This document shows, piece by piece, positions 17,009-27,034 of a DNA stretch of 29,855 nucleotides. Numbering within the stretch: the stretch's first letter is position 1; every line of letters begins with the position of its first letter. A model generated the notes under the pieces. That model did no database searches and had not been told where the DNA came from. It was given only the letters and a program-made list of their open reading frames with translations. The stretch lies in assembly GCA_027972325.1 (NCBI GenBank), contig JAPMOS010000316.1:1-29855 (forward strand), given 5' to 3'. Source of the DNA: Paratrimastix pyriformis. Lineage: Eukaryota; Preaxostyla; Paratrimastigidae. Position numbers and translations under genes: made by a program.

Positions 17009-18039
17009 CGGAGCTTCATATCATGCATTATATTATCTGTGTCAATACCTTCTCGAGTCAGTCTTCGTTTGACGAGTCTTTTCTTCTTTGTGTCATCAAT
17101 CTTCTTGACAGCTTTTTCAGTGCTCTCCTTCTCGATGATTTCACCAACCTTCTTCAACTCATATTGTTTGTAGTGTTTTTTCAACAGTTCTCCAGACTTC
17201 AGGTTCTTGAGAACATACTTTTTACCATCGAATGAGTCAATGATATAGACAGCGAGAGAATACTTTACTTCATCACCTTTAGCGAATGCTTTGAGCTTTC
17301 GAACAGCACGAACATGGTCACCAATATTATAAATACGTTCTATTTGAGTGACTGATTGTTTGTTTGTATCATGGTTGTTGAACACATTATAAGGTGTTGC
17401 TTTAATGGTTCTGTGGTAATCATTGTTGTAAGAAGATACCAAATCAGGAAGAACTTTAGTCCAATCGGAGTCACCAGAAGAGAGACGCCAACGTTGTAGT
17501 TTGAGAGCAATTGTACGATTGAATCGTTCAACAATACTATTCTTATTGATTTCTTCAGGGTCACTGAAATGAGCCACAACATGATTATCAGTCATCCATT
17601 TGACATATTGTTTAGCTTGGAATTCATTGTCACAGTTGATGTTTTCAGGAGTACCTTTTAAGTCATCATGGAAGATACTTTTAATTGCTTTGAGAACCTC
17701 ACTGGGCTTTCTTGTTTTAAGTGGACGACAGGCAGCATAACGAGAGTACACATCAATAACACAGAGGATGTTCTCGAATCCAGTTCTCGTCTTAAAACGA
17801 TCATAGATGATGATATCCATCTGAACACATGCGAGAGCAGTATGAGCCACAATCGTGTTGAACTTTTTGGGTTTTCTATCTTCTTTCATGATTTGATAAT
17901 CAGGTGTCTTATTTAGCACGTTTTGGACAGCATCTAAGGTGATTTTCTTGTCATCTTGTTTGAGTTTTCGATACAATTTAGGAGCAGAAACAAAGCCCGT
18001 TTTAGGATCGCTATAAGCATTCTGAATGGTCTTTTCCAT
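17005..18039 (-). CDS. INT: Polinton integrase (retroviral-type, DDE with C-terminal chromo/SH3-like domain)
   Basis: The 344-residue protein inserts the element DNA into the host genome. The core shows Asp75 (QMDIII), DVYSRYAACRPLKTR after it, Asp137 (NINCDNEF) and Glu171 (NSIVERFNRTI), spaced as in retroviral and Polinton integrases. YHRTIKATPYNVF follows, as is usual for rve-family cores. The C-terminal part, IGDHVRAVRKLKAFAKGDEV with YVLKNLKSGELLKKHYKQYE, has the form of a chromo/SH3-like barrel, and a basic tail ends the protein. It starts at the ATG at 18037-18039 and is transcribed away from PolB from a spacer of about 70 bp, which suggests a shared bidirectional promoter. The gene looks whole. 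Confidence 0.92.
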   Translation of the reverse strand: MEKTIQNAYSDPKTGFVSAPKLYRKLKQDDKKITLDAVQNVLNKTPDYQIMKEDRKPKKFNTIVAHTALACVQMDIIIYDRFKTRTGFENILCVIDVYSRYAACRPLKTRKPSEVLKAIKSIFHDDLKGTPENINCDNEFQAKQYVKWMTDNHVVAHFSDPEEINKNSIVERFNRTIALKLQRWRLSSGDSDWTKVLPDLVSSYNNDYHRTIKATPYNVFNNHDTNKQSVTQIERIYNIGDHVRAVRKLKAFAKGDEVKYSLAVYIIDSFDGKKYVLKNLKSGELLKKHYKQYELKKVGEIIEKESTEKAVKKIDDTKKKRLVKRRLTREGIDTDNIMHDMKLR

Positions 18040-18108
18040 TAGTATAATGAAGTTATAAAATTAAAAGTGACTTAGAGAAACCTTAAATTTATAGATTAAT
18101 AAAATATT
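18040..18108. promoter_or_regulatory. Divergent spacer between integrase and PolB
   Basis: A very AT-rich 69-bp gap between two start codons pointing apart. It contains TATAATGAAGTTATAAAATT and TTTATAGATTAATAAAATATT, which could serve as TATA-type elements for both directions. No stronger regulatory motif can be named. Confidence 0.4.
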
Positions 18109-21100
18109 ATGAAAAAAATTTTATCTCACACTACTATAGACATGACAACTAAAACCGCAAATCCATTTGTTGCATTTGATGGACTCTCAGATGAAGAGGC
18201 GAAGAAGTTGTTCGAAGAATACATAAATAAACGGCAGGCAACGTCACCAAAACAGGAAAAGAAGGAAAAGAAAGAAAAGAAAGAAGTGAAGATTGCACAA
18301 GAAGAAGTTATTGATGTAGATGCCTTATCAACAAAAGGAGCAGAAAACGTCGAAGATGAGTTTGGAAAAATAGCACAATATGAAGTGGTAGAATGCAAAA
18401 AAGCTATGAAAGGTTTCATGAAGAACTATTCTATTATGAACCATGGAAAGATCGAGGCAACTGACTACAAACAAAGTGTCGAGAGGTGTTTTGTGGACAC
18501 TGAAGGAATGATAAAAAAGATATTATATGAAGAGATGAAGGGAGGACAGTTCAAACTGAACATCGTGTTGAAATGTCAGTTCACCAAAGAAGACAAGTCA
18601 ATGTATGGACACTTTTCGTCGGGCAGCATTCGAATTCTCGGTAAGAAAGACATTGAAGAAGGAATTGGGAATGCAGTGTCGAGAATCCAAGAGCTCGTGG
18701 ACAATTTTGTTAACAATGGAAGTGCATGGGTCCTAAAACGTATTGAGAATGTGTTTTGAATGTAGCCTCATACAAGCCAATGCGTGGAAGCAGTTACATT
18801 GAATTACCAGAGGTATTGAACCAGAAGAAAGCATTGATAAATATTCAGAATGATGACAATGAGTGTTTTAAATGGAGTGTTTTAGCAACATTGCATCCAG
18901 TTGATGTGCATCCGGAGAGTGAAGCAATACATGAAGTATGACAATGAGCTCGACTTTAAGGGCATTCATTTTCCAATGGAAATTGACAGTATACCACGAT
19001 TTGAAGCTAAAAATAACATAGCCATCAATGTGATCGAGCATCATATCACAACAAAAAGGTTAAGAAGGAGAAGAAGACATCAGTTGTCTTCAATCCATTG
19101 TATGTCTCACCAATTTGGAATACGGCTAAAACAGTAGTCAATATGCTACGTATAACAGAGCTCGATGAGAATACAGAGGTGATGAAAGGAGAAGGATGTG
19201 AGAAGACAGAAACCAACTCACATTATGTGTTGATTAAAGATTTGTCTCGTCTCTTAAGTTCAAGCCAGAACAGTCACAATGGAAAAAGTATTTTTGTCTG
19301 AACTGTATGCATGGATTTTGGAATGAAAGCCTGTTGCAAAGGCATAAACCAGTGTGCTATGAGCATGAATGTTGTCAAGCATGGTTACCAATAGAAGAAG
19401 ATGCTCATGTCGAATTCAAGCATATATCAAAATCAGTGAAGCAACCTTTTGCGATTTATGCAGATTTCGAAGCACTCACAACACCAATTGATGATGATGA
19501 CGATGAGAAAAATAAAAGCAGCCTATCAGCACCATAATGTGTGTTCATATGCATACAAAGTTGTCAGTAATTATCCAGAGTTTGAGAGACCAATACAATT
19601 GTATCGTGGTGAAGGAGCAGTTGAGCATTTCTTAAAATCCATCATCGAAGAGCGTAAAACGATACTGAAGATAGTCAAAAGGAACTGTGAGATGAACTTA
19701 TCGAAGGAACAACAAAAGAGTTTGATAAAGCCACTGTGTGTCATATTTGTGGACGAGAGATTGAAGATGAATCAGATAAAGTGAGAGACCATGATCATAT
19801 TACGGGTGAATATCGAGGGCAGCACATAATGGATGTAACTTATTATTCAGTCTGAAGAATTACAAGGTACCAGTTTTCTTTCACAATCTAAAGGGTTATG
19901 ATTCTCACCTCTTAATGCAAGAAATAGGGAACTTTAGTGAGAAAATTACATGCTTAGCATTGACTGAAGAGAAGTATCTGTCGTTCTCGATGGATGGAAA
20001 TATAGAGTTCAAAGACAGTTTTGCATTCATGACAGAATCATTGGATAAATTATCAGAGAACTTAGGGAAGAACAACTACGATGATTTTATCAGAACAAAA
20101 GCAGATTGGGAAGGAATCAGTGAAGAGAACCTGAAACTTTTATGCCAGAAGGGTGTTTATCCATATGACTATTTGAACACAATGGAGAAGTTCGATGAGA
20201 CTGAATTGCCACCAAAGGAAGCATTTTACAGTAAACTAAACGATAAAGCCATATCTGATGAAGATTATGCACATGCACAGACAGTATGGAACACATTTGA
20301 ATGTGAAACGTTAGGTGATTATCATGACATATACCTTAAAACTGATGTGTTACTATTAGCAGATGTCTTCGAAAAGTTTCGTAGCATGTGTATAAAAAAT
20401 TACGGGCTCGATCCGGTATGTTACGTGTCATTACCAGCAATGTCATGGGATGCGGCACTGAAGCGTTCGAAGGTGGAGTTAGACTTATTTAATGACACAC
20501 AAATGGACATGCATTTGTTTATTGAGAAGGGTATTCGAGGAGGGATTTCAATGATAACGAACAGATATTGTCAAGCCAACAACAAGTACATGAAGACATA
20601 CAACAAAGAGGGCAAAACGGTGTACATTCTGTATCTCGATGCTAACAACCTTTACGGCAAAGCAATGAGTTATAGACTACCAACGACTGATTTTCAATGG
20701 GAAAAGAACGTAAGCAAGTTCACGAAGAGCAAGATAATGTCATTAGACAAGAATGGAGATAGAGGCTACATATTAGAAGTGGATTTATCATATCCAAAAG
20801 AACTACATGACATGCACAATGATTATCCATTAGCACCATGCAAGAAGGTTGTAGAAGATGAAAAGTTATCTGAATACCAGAAGTTGTTGAAGACGAATTT
20901 AAGCCTAAAGCAGGCAAAAGTTGAGAAGTTGATTTGTGATTTTGAAGACAAGACTGATTATGTTGTGCATTATCGTGCACTCCAGCTATATTTGAGTTTA
21001 GGAATGGAACTGAAAGCAGTCAAAAGAGTGATGAGTTTTAAACAAGATGATTGGTTAGAAGACTACATAGGATTCAATACCAACGAGCGTTCAAAAACAA

Positions 21101-22029
21101 AGAATGAATTCGAGAAGGCACTATTCAAATTAGCCAACAATGCAGTCTTTGGAAAAACCATGCAGAACAATCGTTCTCACATCAACTTTACACTAACATC
21201 CAGTGAGGAGAAGGCACGTAAGCTCGTAGCCAAGCCAAATTATGAGAAGACAGTGATATTTGGAGATAAACTCGTAGGCATACATGCAAGACAGACATCA
21301 GTCAAATTGAACATGCCAATAGCAGTTGGGCAATCAATATTAGACTTATCCAAGATGCACATGTATGACTTTTACTACAACACACTCAAAGCAAAGTATG
21401 GAGACAAAGTCAAATTGCTATTCACAGATACTGACAGTTTATGTGTTGCAGTGGAGACAGAAGACATATATGAAGATATGAAAGAATTTGAAGACGAACT
21501 CGATACATCCAATTATCCAGAGGACAATGCGCTATTCAGCGAAAAGAACATTGCCAAGATTGGAAAGTTCAAGGATGAAGCCAAAGGCAAGCAAATCATA
21601 GAGTTCTGTGGATTACGTTCGAAGATGTATTCATATGTCATAGAAGGTGATGAAGAGAAGCATGCCAAATGCAAAGGTGTGAAGAAGTCAGCAATTAAAC
21701 AGGAATTATCACACAAAAGGTTCATGGACTGTTTGAACTCAGAATGTCTGAAGCCAAAACGCAAACAGAATGATGAAGAGATTGATGAAGAGATTGACGA
21801 AGAGATGAAGAAAAAGAATGAAGAGATGGAGAAAAAGAATGATGAAGAGATTGATAAGGCACATCCTAAGGTGAAGTTCTGTGCAATTCAAAGCAAATAT
21901 CACCAACTCTATGCAGTATCAGTGAACAAGTTTGCATTGTGCTCTTATGATGATAAAAGGTATCTCAGAAACAAGACTGATAGTTACGCTTATGGGCATT
22001 ATGCAATCAAGATTGCATTACCGGATTAA
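18109..22029 (+). pseudogene. PolB: Protein-primed family B DNA polymerase of the Polinton (broken)
   Basis: This gene replicates the element from terminal-protein primers. Its 5' part has a Lys/Glu-rich tract and the conserved FKLNIVLKCQFTKEDKS and NNGSAWVLKRIENVF blocks of Polinton-type polymerases. Then come YKPMRGSSYIELP, the exonuclease motifs (YADFEA, FHNLKGYDSHLLM, YLKTDVLLLADVF) and the polymerase motifs YLDANNLYGKAMS (A), KLANNAVFGKTMQN (B) and LLFTDTDSLC (C). A Lys/Glu/Asp-rich insert lies near the C-terminus. It is transcribed away from the integrase. The gene is broken, with about half a dozen breaks; the largest intact part holds the polymerase domain. Confidence 0.93.
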
Positions 22030-22076
22030 AATGGAGCAATCGAAGACTAAGTGAAATTTTATCAGCGTTCATTATT

Positions 22077-22283
22077 ATGGAACCATATCAACAGTCAACA
22101 TTTGACAAGATGAATGCTAAACTGACATCAATTGAACGCTCAATGAAAGACATAACCAACCTATTAGAAGCATTGTTAGAAGAAACTGTAGTGTATGGAG
22201 AGTTACAGAAACAGGGCAGAGAGCAAAGCAGGAGATACAATTTGGAAGCACCATCCGAAAATCAAAAAATGAAAGTGACTTAA
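22077..22283 (+). CDS. Small coiled-coil protein of the Polinton
   Basis: A 68-residue protein, starting MEPYQQSTFDKMNAKLTSIE and continuing with SMKDITNLLEALLEETVVYG, predicted as one long amphipathic helix with heptad-like Leu/Ile spacing. It begins 47 bases after the PolB stop and precedes the GIY-YIG gene. I do not recognise it. It might be an oligomerising accessory protein; its short size leaves some doubt that it is a gene. Confidence 0.5.
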   Translation: MEPYQQSTFDKMNAKLTSIERSMKDITNLLEALLEETVVYGELQKQGREQSRRYNLEAPSENQKMKVT

Positions 22284-22322
22284 ATACAGTTGAAATATTA
22301 TCTAATACTATAGTATAGTAAA

Positions 22323-23079
22323 ATGAAATACTACATATATAAGATAGTCAACACTGTTGAGCCGAATGAATTATATATAGGTTCAACAAAGAACATCCGT
22401 TCGAGATGGGCAGTGCATAAAACGCATGTCAAGAGTGGATGTACACATCTGCTTTACAGCAGAATGAGAGAGGTAGGAGTTGACAAGTTTACCATTGAAG
22501 AAATAGAAGCCATTTGTGATTGTGAGAACATTAAAGAGATAGAAGAGAAATACATCAAAGAATATACAGAAAAGGGTTTCAAGATGCTTGAACATGATTA
22601 AAGCATGCCGAACTGAAGATGAGCGCAAAGAATACCAACAGGAGAAATACAAGAAGACCTTTTGCAAGGATTTGTCGAACTATAAGCCGAGAGAATACAA
22701 GAAGAAGGAGAAATATGTGAAAGGAGCAAGGACTCAAGTAATAGTGACAAATAAGACAGATGGTACGAAAACAATATACAAGTCACTATATGCATGCAGT
22801 GTAGCATTGAAATTGAATCCAAATCAGGTTAAACAAAGATGTGAGAGCAGTTTTACGTTTGATGACCTCGTATTTGAGTATGGAGAGTCAAAGAAGCTCT
22901 TACCTCCACAACTCAGGAAGACATTGAACAGTTTGCAGTCATCAATTACCTACTTAGGCATTTCAGCTAAGACTAACAAAGAGCAATACAAGCAAATGCT
23001 TTTTGATAAGATAAAAAACCATAAGAAGATACAGAAGGAAGATAAGGATGCACTTTATGAGTACCTCATTGATTTCTAA
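22323..23079 (+). CDS. GIY-YIG endonuclease with DNA-binding tail, in the Polinton
   Basis: The N-terminal domain reads MKYYIYKIVNTVEPNELYIG with STKNIRSRWAVHKTHVKSG and FTIEEIEAICDCENIKEIEE, giving the GIY-YIG signature (YIY and LYIGST), Arg in RSRW and a Glu in the EEKYIKEY helix. The downstream part is Lys/Tyr-rich and contains IYKSLYACSVALKLNPNQVK, which resembles the NUMOD1-type helix-turn-helix of homing nucleases. Such enzymes make site-specific cuts and often behave as selfish genes in viruses. It looks interrupted (about one break). It differs clearly from the SLX1-like nuclease of the LINE. Confidence 0.78.
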
Positions 23080-23134
23080 GTTGTTTTGAGTTTTGTTTTG
23101 AATTGAATTAATATAATCTATTGTTATATTAATC

Positions 23135-23665
23135 ATGAAGGAGATGGATGAGAAAGCAGAGAGAAAGCGTCTGATGCAGTTATCATTGGACTTATATAGA
23201 CAGGAAGTTGAGAAGGAACCAAAAGAACCAGAATGGAAGTGTTGTGATAAACCCGATGCAGTTACGACACCAGAAGGTTTGAATGTCTGTCAGAACTGTG
23301 GATGTGTGTTAGAGACACCATTTGTATGTAATTTTCAGGAAGAGCGAGCAGCACGGAATAAGTCACATTATGTGCCATATAAACCATCGAATTATTTCAA
23401 CCAGGTGTTTAGCAAGATGGTACATTATCAGATTCCACCAGCAGTCAGGGAAAGCATGAAGAGGCAGTTTGCCAAGATAAAAGACAGGTTAGCCATCAGT
23501 AAGTATAGAATGAATTACAAGTTCATCATATACAAGCTCTTACAGGTTAATGGTATTGAAGATAAGAAGTTATACAAAAGAATTTGTGTCAATCGAGAGT
23601 TCATAAAGAAGTATGAGAAGAAGTGGAATGAGCTTAAATTAGGCTCGAGCTTAAGCAGTAAGTGA
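23135..23665 (+). CDS. Zinc-ribbon, VLTF3-like late transcription factor
   Basis: The protein of 176 residues has a zinc-ribbon pattern, KCCDKPDAVTTPEGLNVCQN followed by CGCVLE (C-C, C-x2-C). Next comes YVPYKPSNYFNQVFSKM, then a region ending MNYKFIIYKLLQVNG and a basic C-terminus. The order of zinc ribbon, YKPxxYFxxVL-like segment and YKxxYKFIIYKLL-like helix resembles poxvirus late transcription factor VLTF3 (A2L) homologues of nucleocytoplasmic large DNA viruses and Polinton-like viruses. It would drive late gene transcription. A TFIIB-type ribbon is the alternative. The gene looks whole, and its 3' end overlaps the convergent gene by 15 bases. Confidence 0.55.
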   Translation: MKEMDEKAERKRLMQLSLDLYRQEVEKEPKEPEWKCCDKPDAVTTPEGLNVCQNCGCVLETPFVCNFQEERAARNKSHYVPYKPSNYFNQVFSKMVHYQIPPAVRESMKRQFAKIKDRLAISKYRMNYKFIIYKLLQVNGIEDKKLYKRICVNREFIKKYEKKWNELKLGSSLSSK

Positions 23666-24553
23666 TTTCATCGACATTAGATTTGACACCTGACGAAGTA
23701 ATGTGCTTTTATCGAGGACTTTTGTATTAGTGATGATGCCGGAAATAGATGTAGCGATGTTAGATACAGTTTCAGATGCATCAGGAAGCATTAAACTGAG
23801 TTCATACTTATTGGTTGACACGACAGTCTTATCATTCTTTACGACATACAGCTCGAAGTATCTGATGAACTTATAGATAATGTTGTTGTATTTCACATTC
23901 ATCACACAGATGTCGATAATGTTGTTTGCTTTGATTGCTTGTAGTATTAAATCGTAGGTGATGCCATTATACTTATCATTTTGATATACGACGCTCCACA
24001 TTTTGATAAAGCCGAGCCATTCATTTTCGAAATTTTGCATTCGTTCAGTCACCTTTTTCTTTAAGATGCCCCAGCATGAATTGACAGATGATTCATACTT
24101 GTTGATGTAACGTTTCATCTTTTGTATCTCATCGACGAGTCCACTATTTTGTGATACATCACACACGACAGATTCAACGAGCAGCTTATCGAGTTTGTAT
24201 TTAAACACCTCCTCAATGAATCCACCGAGTTCAGCCATGGAATCCACATCGTCATCGAACTGTAAGTCGCGCCCGGAATTGTTCAGAAGAGGGTAAATCC
24301 ATTTCATGTAACGCTCAAATGATTGGAAAATGACAGGTTGTTTGAACACATCAGATAACTCATACCATTCTTTCTTAATGAACACAGTTTGTCCACTGTC
24401 GAATCTTATCTTCACAACATTCTGTGCTAAGCTTTCATCTTGTTTAGCAATAGCATCATCATAAGGCGTTAGAATCACTTTGTTAGGGTGATGTAGTTCT
24501 TGAAGAGTATCATTTAGTTGATTTTCATTCACAGTTTCAACTGTTCTGTGCAT
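23651..24553 (-). CDS. Unknown Polinton protein, faintly BTB/Skp1-like
   Basis: 300 residues, starting MHRTVETVNENQLNDTLQEL. Near residue 45, VVKIRFDSGQTVFIKKEWYE with LSDVFKQ recalls the start of a Skp1/BTB fold (ligand strand, then A/S-x-x-S-x-x-F/L). Later, YDLILQAIKANNIIDICVMN recalls the Skp1 segment FELILAANYLDIKGLLD. If real, it could link the element to host ubiquitin ligases. The similarity is by eye and weak, and the protein may instead be a structural protein of an unknown type. It heads the minus-strand block (24553 down) and converges on the VLTF3-like gene. The gene looks whole. Confidence 0.45.
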   Translation of the reverse strand: MHRTVETVNENQLNDTLQELHHPNKVILTPYDDAIAKQDESLAQNVVKIRFDSGQTVFIKKEWYELSDVFKQPVIFQSFERYMKWIYPLLNNSGRDLQFDDDVDSMAELGGFIEEVFKYKLDKLLVESVVCDVSQNSGLVDEIQKMKRYINKYESSVNSCWGILKKKVTERMQNFENEWLGFIKMWSVVYQNDKYNGITYDLILQAIKANNIIDICVMNVKYNNIIYKFIRYFELYVVKNDKTVVSTNKYELSLMLPDASETVSNIATSISGIITNTKVLDKSTLLRQVSNLMSMKSLTA

Positions 24554-24580
24554 GGTTGTTCATATGATATGGCTATAAAT

Positions 24581-25549
24581 TTATCTTTGTTTTCCTTTCT
24601 TTCGTTTTGCTTCAGCTTCCTTAGCTTTACGAGTCGCTTCTTCTTCGATGGCTTTTTTATTAGCAGCCTCTTCCTTGGCTCGTTTCTGTGCCTCTTTTTC
24701 GTTTTGGAACCACTCATCCTCGGCACGTTTTCGAGCAGACTCTTCTTCAGCCTTTTTTCGTGCAGCCTCCTCAGCCGCAGCTTTTCGTGCAGCATCCTCA
24801 GCCTGTCCCTTAGCAACCAATTCCTCGGCACGTTTATACGCAGCTTCATCCTCAGCTCGTTTTTTAGCAGCCTCTTCTTCGGCACGTTTTCGTTCGAGTG
24901 CAGCCCGTTGGACTCCAATCAGGTTCTCCAATGACTTTCTGTTATACCCCTTCCGTATGTATTTTTTTGTACCCAGTTTGTTCATCTTAAGGACTGCTTC
25001 GATTCCTTCAGGAAATTGATCTTTATACTTCTTTAAGATCAAACTCTCAGCACTCCATTCTTCGAGCATTGCGGGGGTAACTTCTGACGCTTTGACTTTA
25101 TGATAAGCGATATGTACCTTACTCAGGTCACTATTATCCAGAAAAGGAATTTTTAATTTTTTGCCTTGTTTCTGTAGTTCATCGGCTTTAATCCTATAGT
25201 ATTCTTTCTTAGGAACACTAAATATATAGCTTTTAGGAGTCACGGTCTTATTGTAATAGTTATAAGGATACATAGGTCCGCTCAATAATATTTCATGACG
25301 AATGATGTGTTCCATTGTGTCGTCGTTCATGTACGCCTCGTACATGTCCGTGGAACTAATATCGTGAAATTCCTTAACCAATTCCTTTTTAATTTCTTCC
25401 GGAGGCAACTCATCCCCAGCGGGTGCAGGTTTAGGTTCAGCAGGTGCGGGTTTAGGTTCAGCAGGTGCGGGTTTAGGTTCAGCAGGTGCTTCTAAGTCCT
25501 CACCGGCTAAGTCGGCATCTTCATCAATAAGGACTTCTGCGCTCATCAT
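24581..25549 (-). CDS. Ala/Glu/Lys coiled-coil protein of the Polinton
   Basis: 322 residues. The N-terminus MMSAEVLIDEDADLAGEDLE is acidic and leads to three PAPAEPK repeats. A globular middle (YEAYMNDDTMEHIIRHEILL, MYPYNYYNKTVTPKSYIFSV, KKYIRKGYNRKSLENLIGVQ) follows. The last 120 residues form a continuous highly charged helix of AEEEAAKKRAEDEA type, ending KRKKGKQR. The helix resembles TolA-like or caldesmon-like rods by composition only. The start codon overlaps the stop of the upstream acidic gene by four bases (ATGA), so they are probably expressed together. Function unknown, possibly a virion or scaffold protein. Confidence 0.65.
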   Translation of the reverse strand: MMSAEVLIDEDADLAGEDLEAPAEPKPAPAEPKPAPAEPKPAPAGDELPPEEIKKELVKEFHDISSTDMYEAYMNDDTMEHIIRHEILLSGPMYPYNYYNKTVTPKSYIFSVPKKEYYRIKADELQKQGKKLKIPFLDNSDLSKVHIAYHKVKASEVTPAMLEEWSAESLILKKYKDQFPEGIEAVLKMNKLGTKKYIRKGYNRKSLENLIGVQRAALERKRAEEEAAKKRAEDEAAYKRAEELVAKGQAEDAARKAAAEEAARKKAEEESARKRAEDEWFQNEKEAQKRAKEEAANKKAIEEEATRKAKEAEAKRKKGKQR

Positions 25550-25797
25550 CGTCTTCTTCTCTCCTCATCACCTTCTTCTTCCTCCCCTTCTTCACCTCCG
25601 CTTCCAGACTCGGAACCAGAGTCAGAGCCGGAGTCAGAATCAGATTCTTCTTCAGCGAACATTGCATCGAGTGTTCCCTTCTGAGGCTCATTGACAGGTT
25701 GTTGACTATGTTGTTTTTGGTTGTGATATAGCATTATTGTTAAGGCTAATGCAACCTTTTGACTGTGGGTAAGGTGGTCCATCTTAATATGATACAT
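25546..25797 (-). CDS. Small protein with Ser/Asp/Glu-rich tail, in the Polinton
   Basis: From the ATG at 25795-25797 it reads MYHIKMDHLTHSQKVALALT with a short hydrophobic segment (VALALTIMLY), then Gln/His-rich sequence, and ends in an acidic tail of repeated SDSGSDSGSESGSGGEEGEE type closing with Arg. Its stop overlaps the start of the coiled-coil gene. An in-frame TTG upstream is not needed as a start. I do not recognise it. Confidence 0.55.
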   Translation of the reverse strand: MYHIKMDHLTHSQKVALALTIMLYHNQKQHSQQPVNEPQKGTLDAMFAEEESDSDSGSDSGSESGSGGEEGEEEEGDEERRRR

Positions 25798-25808
25798 ACA
25801 TAAATTCT

Positions 25809-26458
25809 TCAATTGTTTTGTTTGTTCATATAGATAAAACCACCAACCACTAAGACAGCAGCAATAGCAATCAAAGCAGTAGTGTTATCAGCAGTCTGTC
25901 CAATGTCGTGTTCTTCCTCATCTTTTGTGTGTTGATCCACTTCAGAATATATTTCAGCTAATGAATCATAAACTTGCTTATTGTAGAGTTGATTGGTAGC
26001 AGTTAAGTCCACATCTTCGAGGCTTGATGAAGGAACAAAAGCATCATTAATAACTTGGAAGGAATTGACGACGTCGAATGAGTTTCGTATGTTTTGCATC
26101 TGTTGGTTGACACGATTGACATCAACCACGTTCTTTAGCTTCTTAATCATGTCGAGCACGTTAAAGTTAGCGGTAAAGATACCACCTTGGTTTTGCTTTT
26201 CTGATATCTTGTTCAGGATGTCGTTGAATGCAGATGTGGCAGATGTTGATTCCAATATCGTTTTGGCTATGATTTGGTTCTTTATGTCATTGGCAAAAGA
26301 AATCTTCACGTTTTGATGTGAGCTATGTTACGAAAGATGATTTCATTCTTTGCATTAAGAACCACATTGACTTGTTGCATTATGATGTTGGTTTCATTGA
26401 CAGACAGATAGTTCAACAGGTCTTGCCTAATCGAATTATAACTAATGTTTCCACCCAT
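25809..26458 (-). CDS. Myristoylated membrane protein, L1R/F9L-like (tentative)
   Basis: The start at 26458 gives MGGNISYNSIRQDLLNYLSV, an N-terminal Met-Gly-x-x-x-Ser that fits an N-myristoylation site. A helical region with many Asn/Ile follows (SATSAFNDILNKISEKQNQG, NVLDMIKKLKNVVDVNRVNQ), and near the C-terminus one transmembrane helix, ALIAIAAVLVVGGFIYM, with a short MNKQNN tail. Myristoyl N-terminus, helical ectodomain and C-terminal membrane anchor is the layout of the poxvirus entry-complex proteins L1 and F9. The gene appears broken (about one break). The family call rests on layout and needs a profile search. Confidence 0.5.
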
Positions 26459-26683
26459 GTTGTATACAGTACTCATCGAAAATTTCACCTTGTATAGCAT
26501 TAAGAATGATTCAGTGGAATTCATTGGGAAATGAAGAGCGTAGCCCTTCATTCGAATGCGCAGAGAACTCTGCGCTTTGCACAGAAACTAAGTTCATCAA
26601 TGCTTTTCAACAGAACAATGTCAGTTACGTCAGGTTGACGTTGAAAATGGACTTTTATATCAAAACGTCGATATGACAATCTG
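26459..26683. other. Short gap in the Polinton between divergent genes
   Basis: About 225 bp that separates the minus-strand block from the plus-strand genes at the right end. It contains an inverted repeat GCAGAGAACTCTGC at 26560-26573 and short fragments of open frame on both strands, none convincing. Genes expected in a complete Polinton are absent here, so an internal deletion near this point is possible. Confidence 0.45.
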
Positions 26684-27034
26684 ATGAAGGTGGAAGGTGA
26701 AGACAGAAAGCGTGAGTTAAAGGCATTATATGCTAAGTTACGTGTTGAAATGCCGTTACGTGGAGGTAGTAAGACGAGAGCCTTTTACAGTGATTTCACG
26801 GTGCCACAGGCATTAACTTTGCGCATTCCAACAACTTTGACTTTGATTCATACACAGAGTTTTTTTCCGGCAATAGCAAAATCCACCACTGAGGCACAGT
26901 TCCAAAAGTGTGTAAACTGTTCGAAGATTGAGTCATGTGCTAAGAATTGGGACTGTCTGAAAGACATTGAAGATTCAGCCCTAAAGAGTTATCTGAATGT
27001 GAAAAGGGGTTCAAAACATTATCAAAATGAATGA
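26684..27034 (+). CDS. Unknown cysteine-containing protein of the Polinton
   Basis: 116 residues from the ATG at 26684: MKVEGEDRKRELKALYAKLR with SKTRAFYSDFTVPQALTLRI and a cluster KCVNCSKIESCAKNWDCLKD (four Cys in about 17 residues) that could bind zinc. The C-terminus is basic. Its last eight bases overlap the next small gene. I do not recognise the family. Confidence 0.5.
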   Translation: MKVEGEDRKRELKALYAKLRVEMPLRGGSKTRAFYSDFTVPQALTLRIPTTLTLIHTQSFFPAIAKSTTEAQFQKCVNCSKIESCAKNWDCLKDIEDSALKSYLNVKRGSKHYQNE

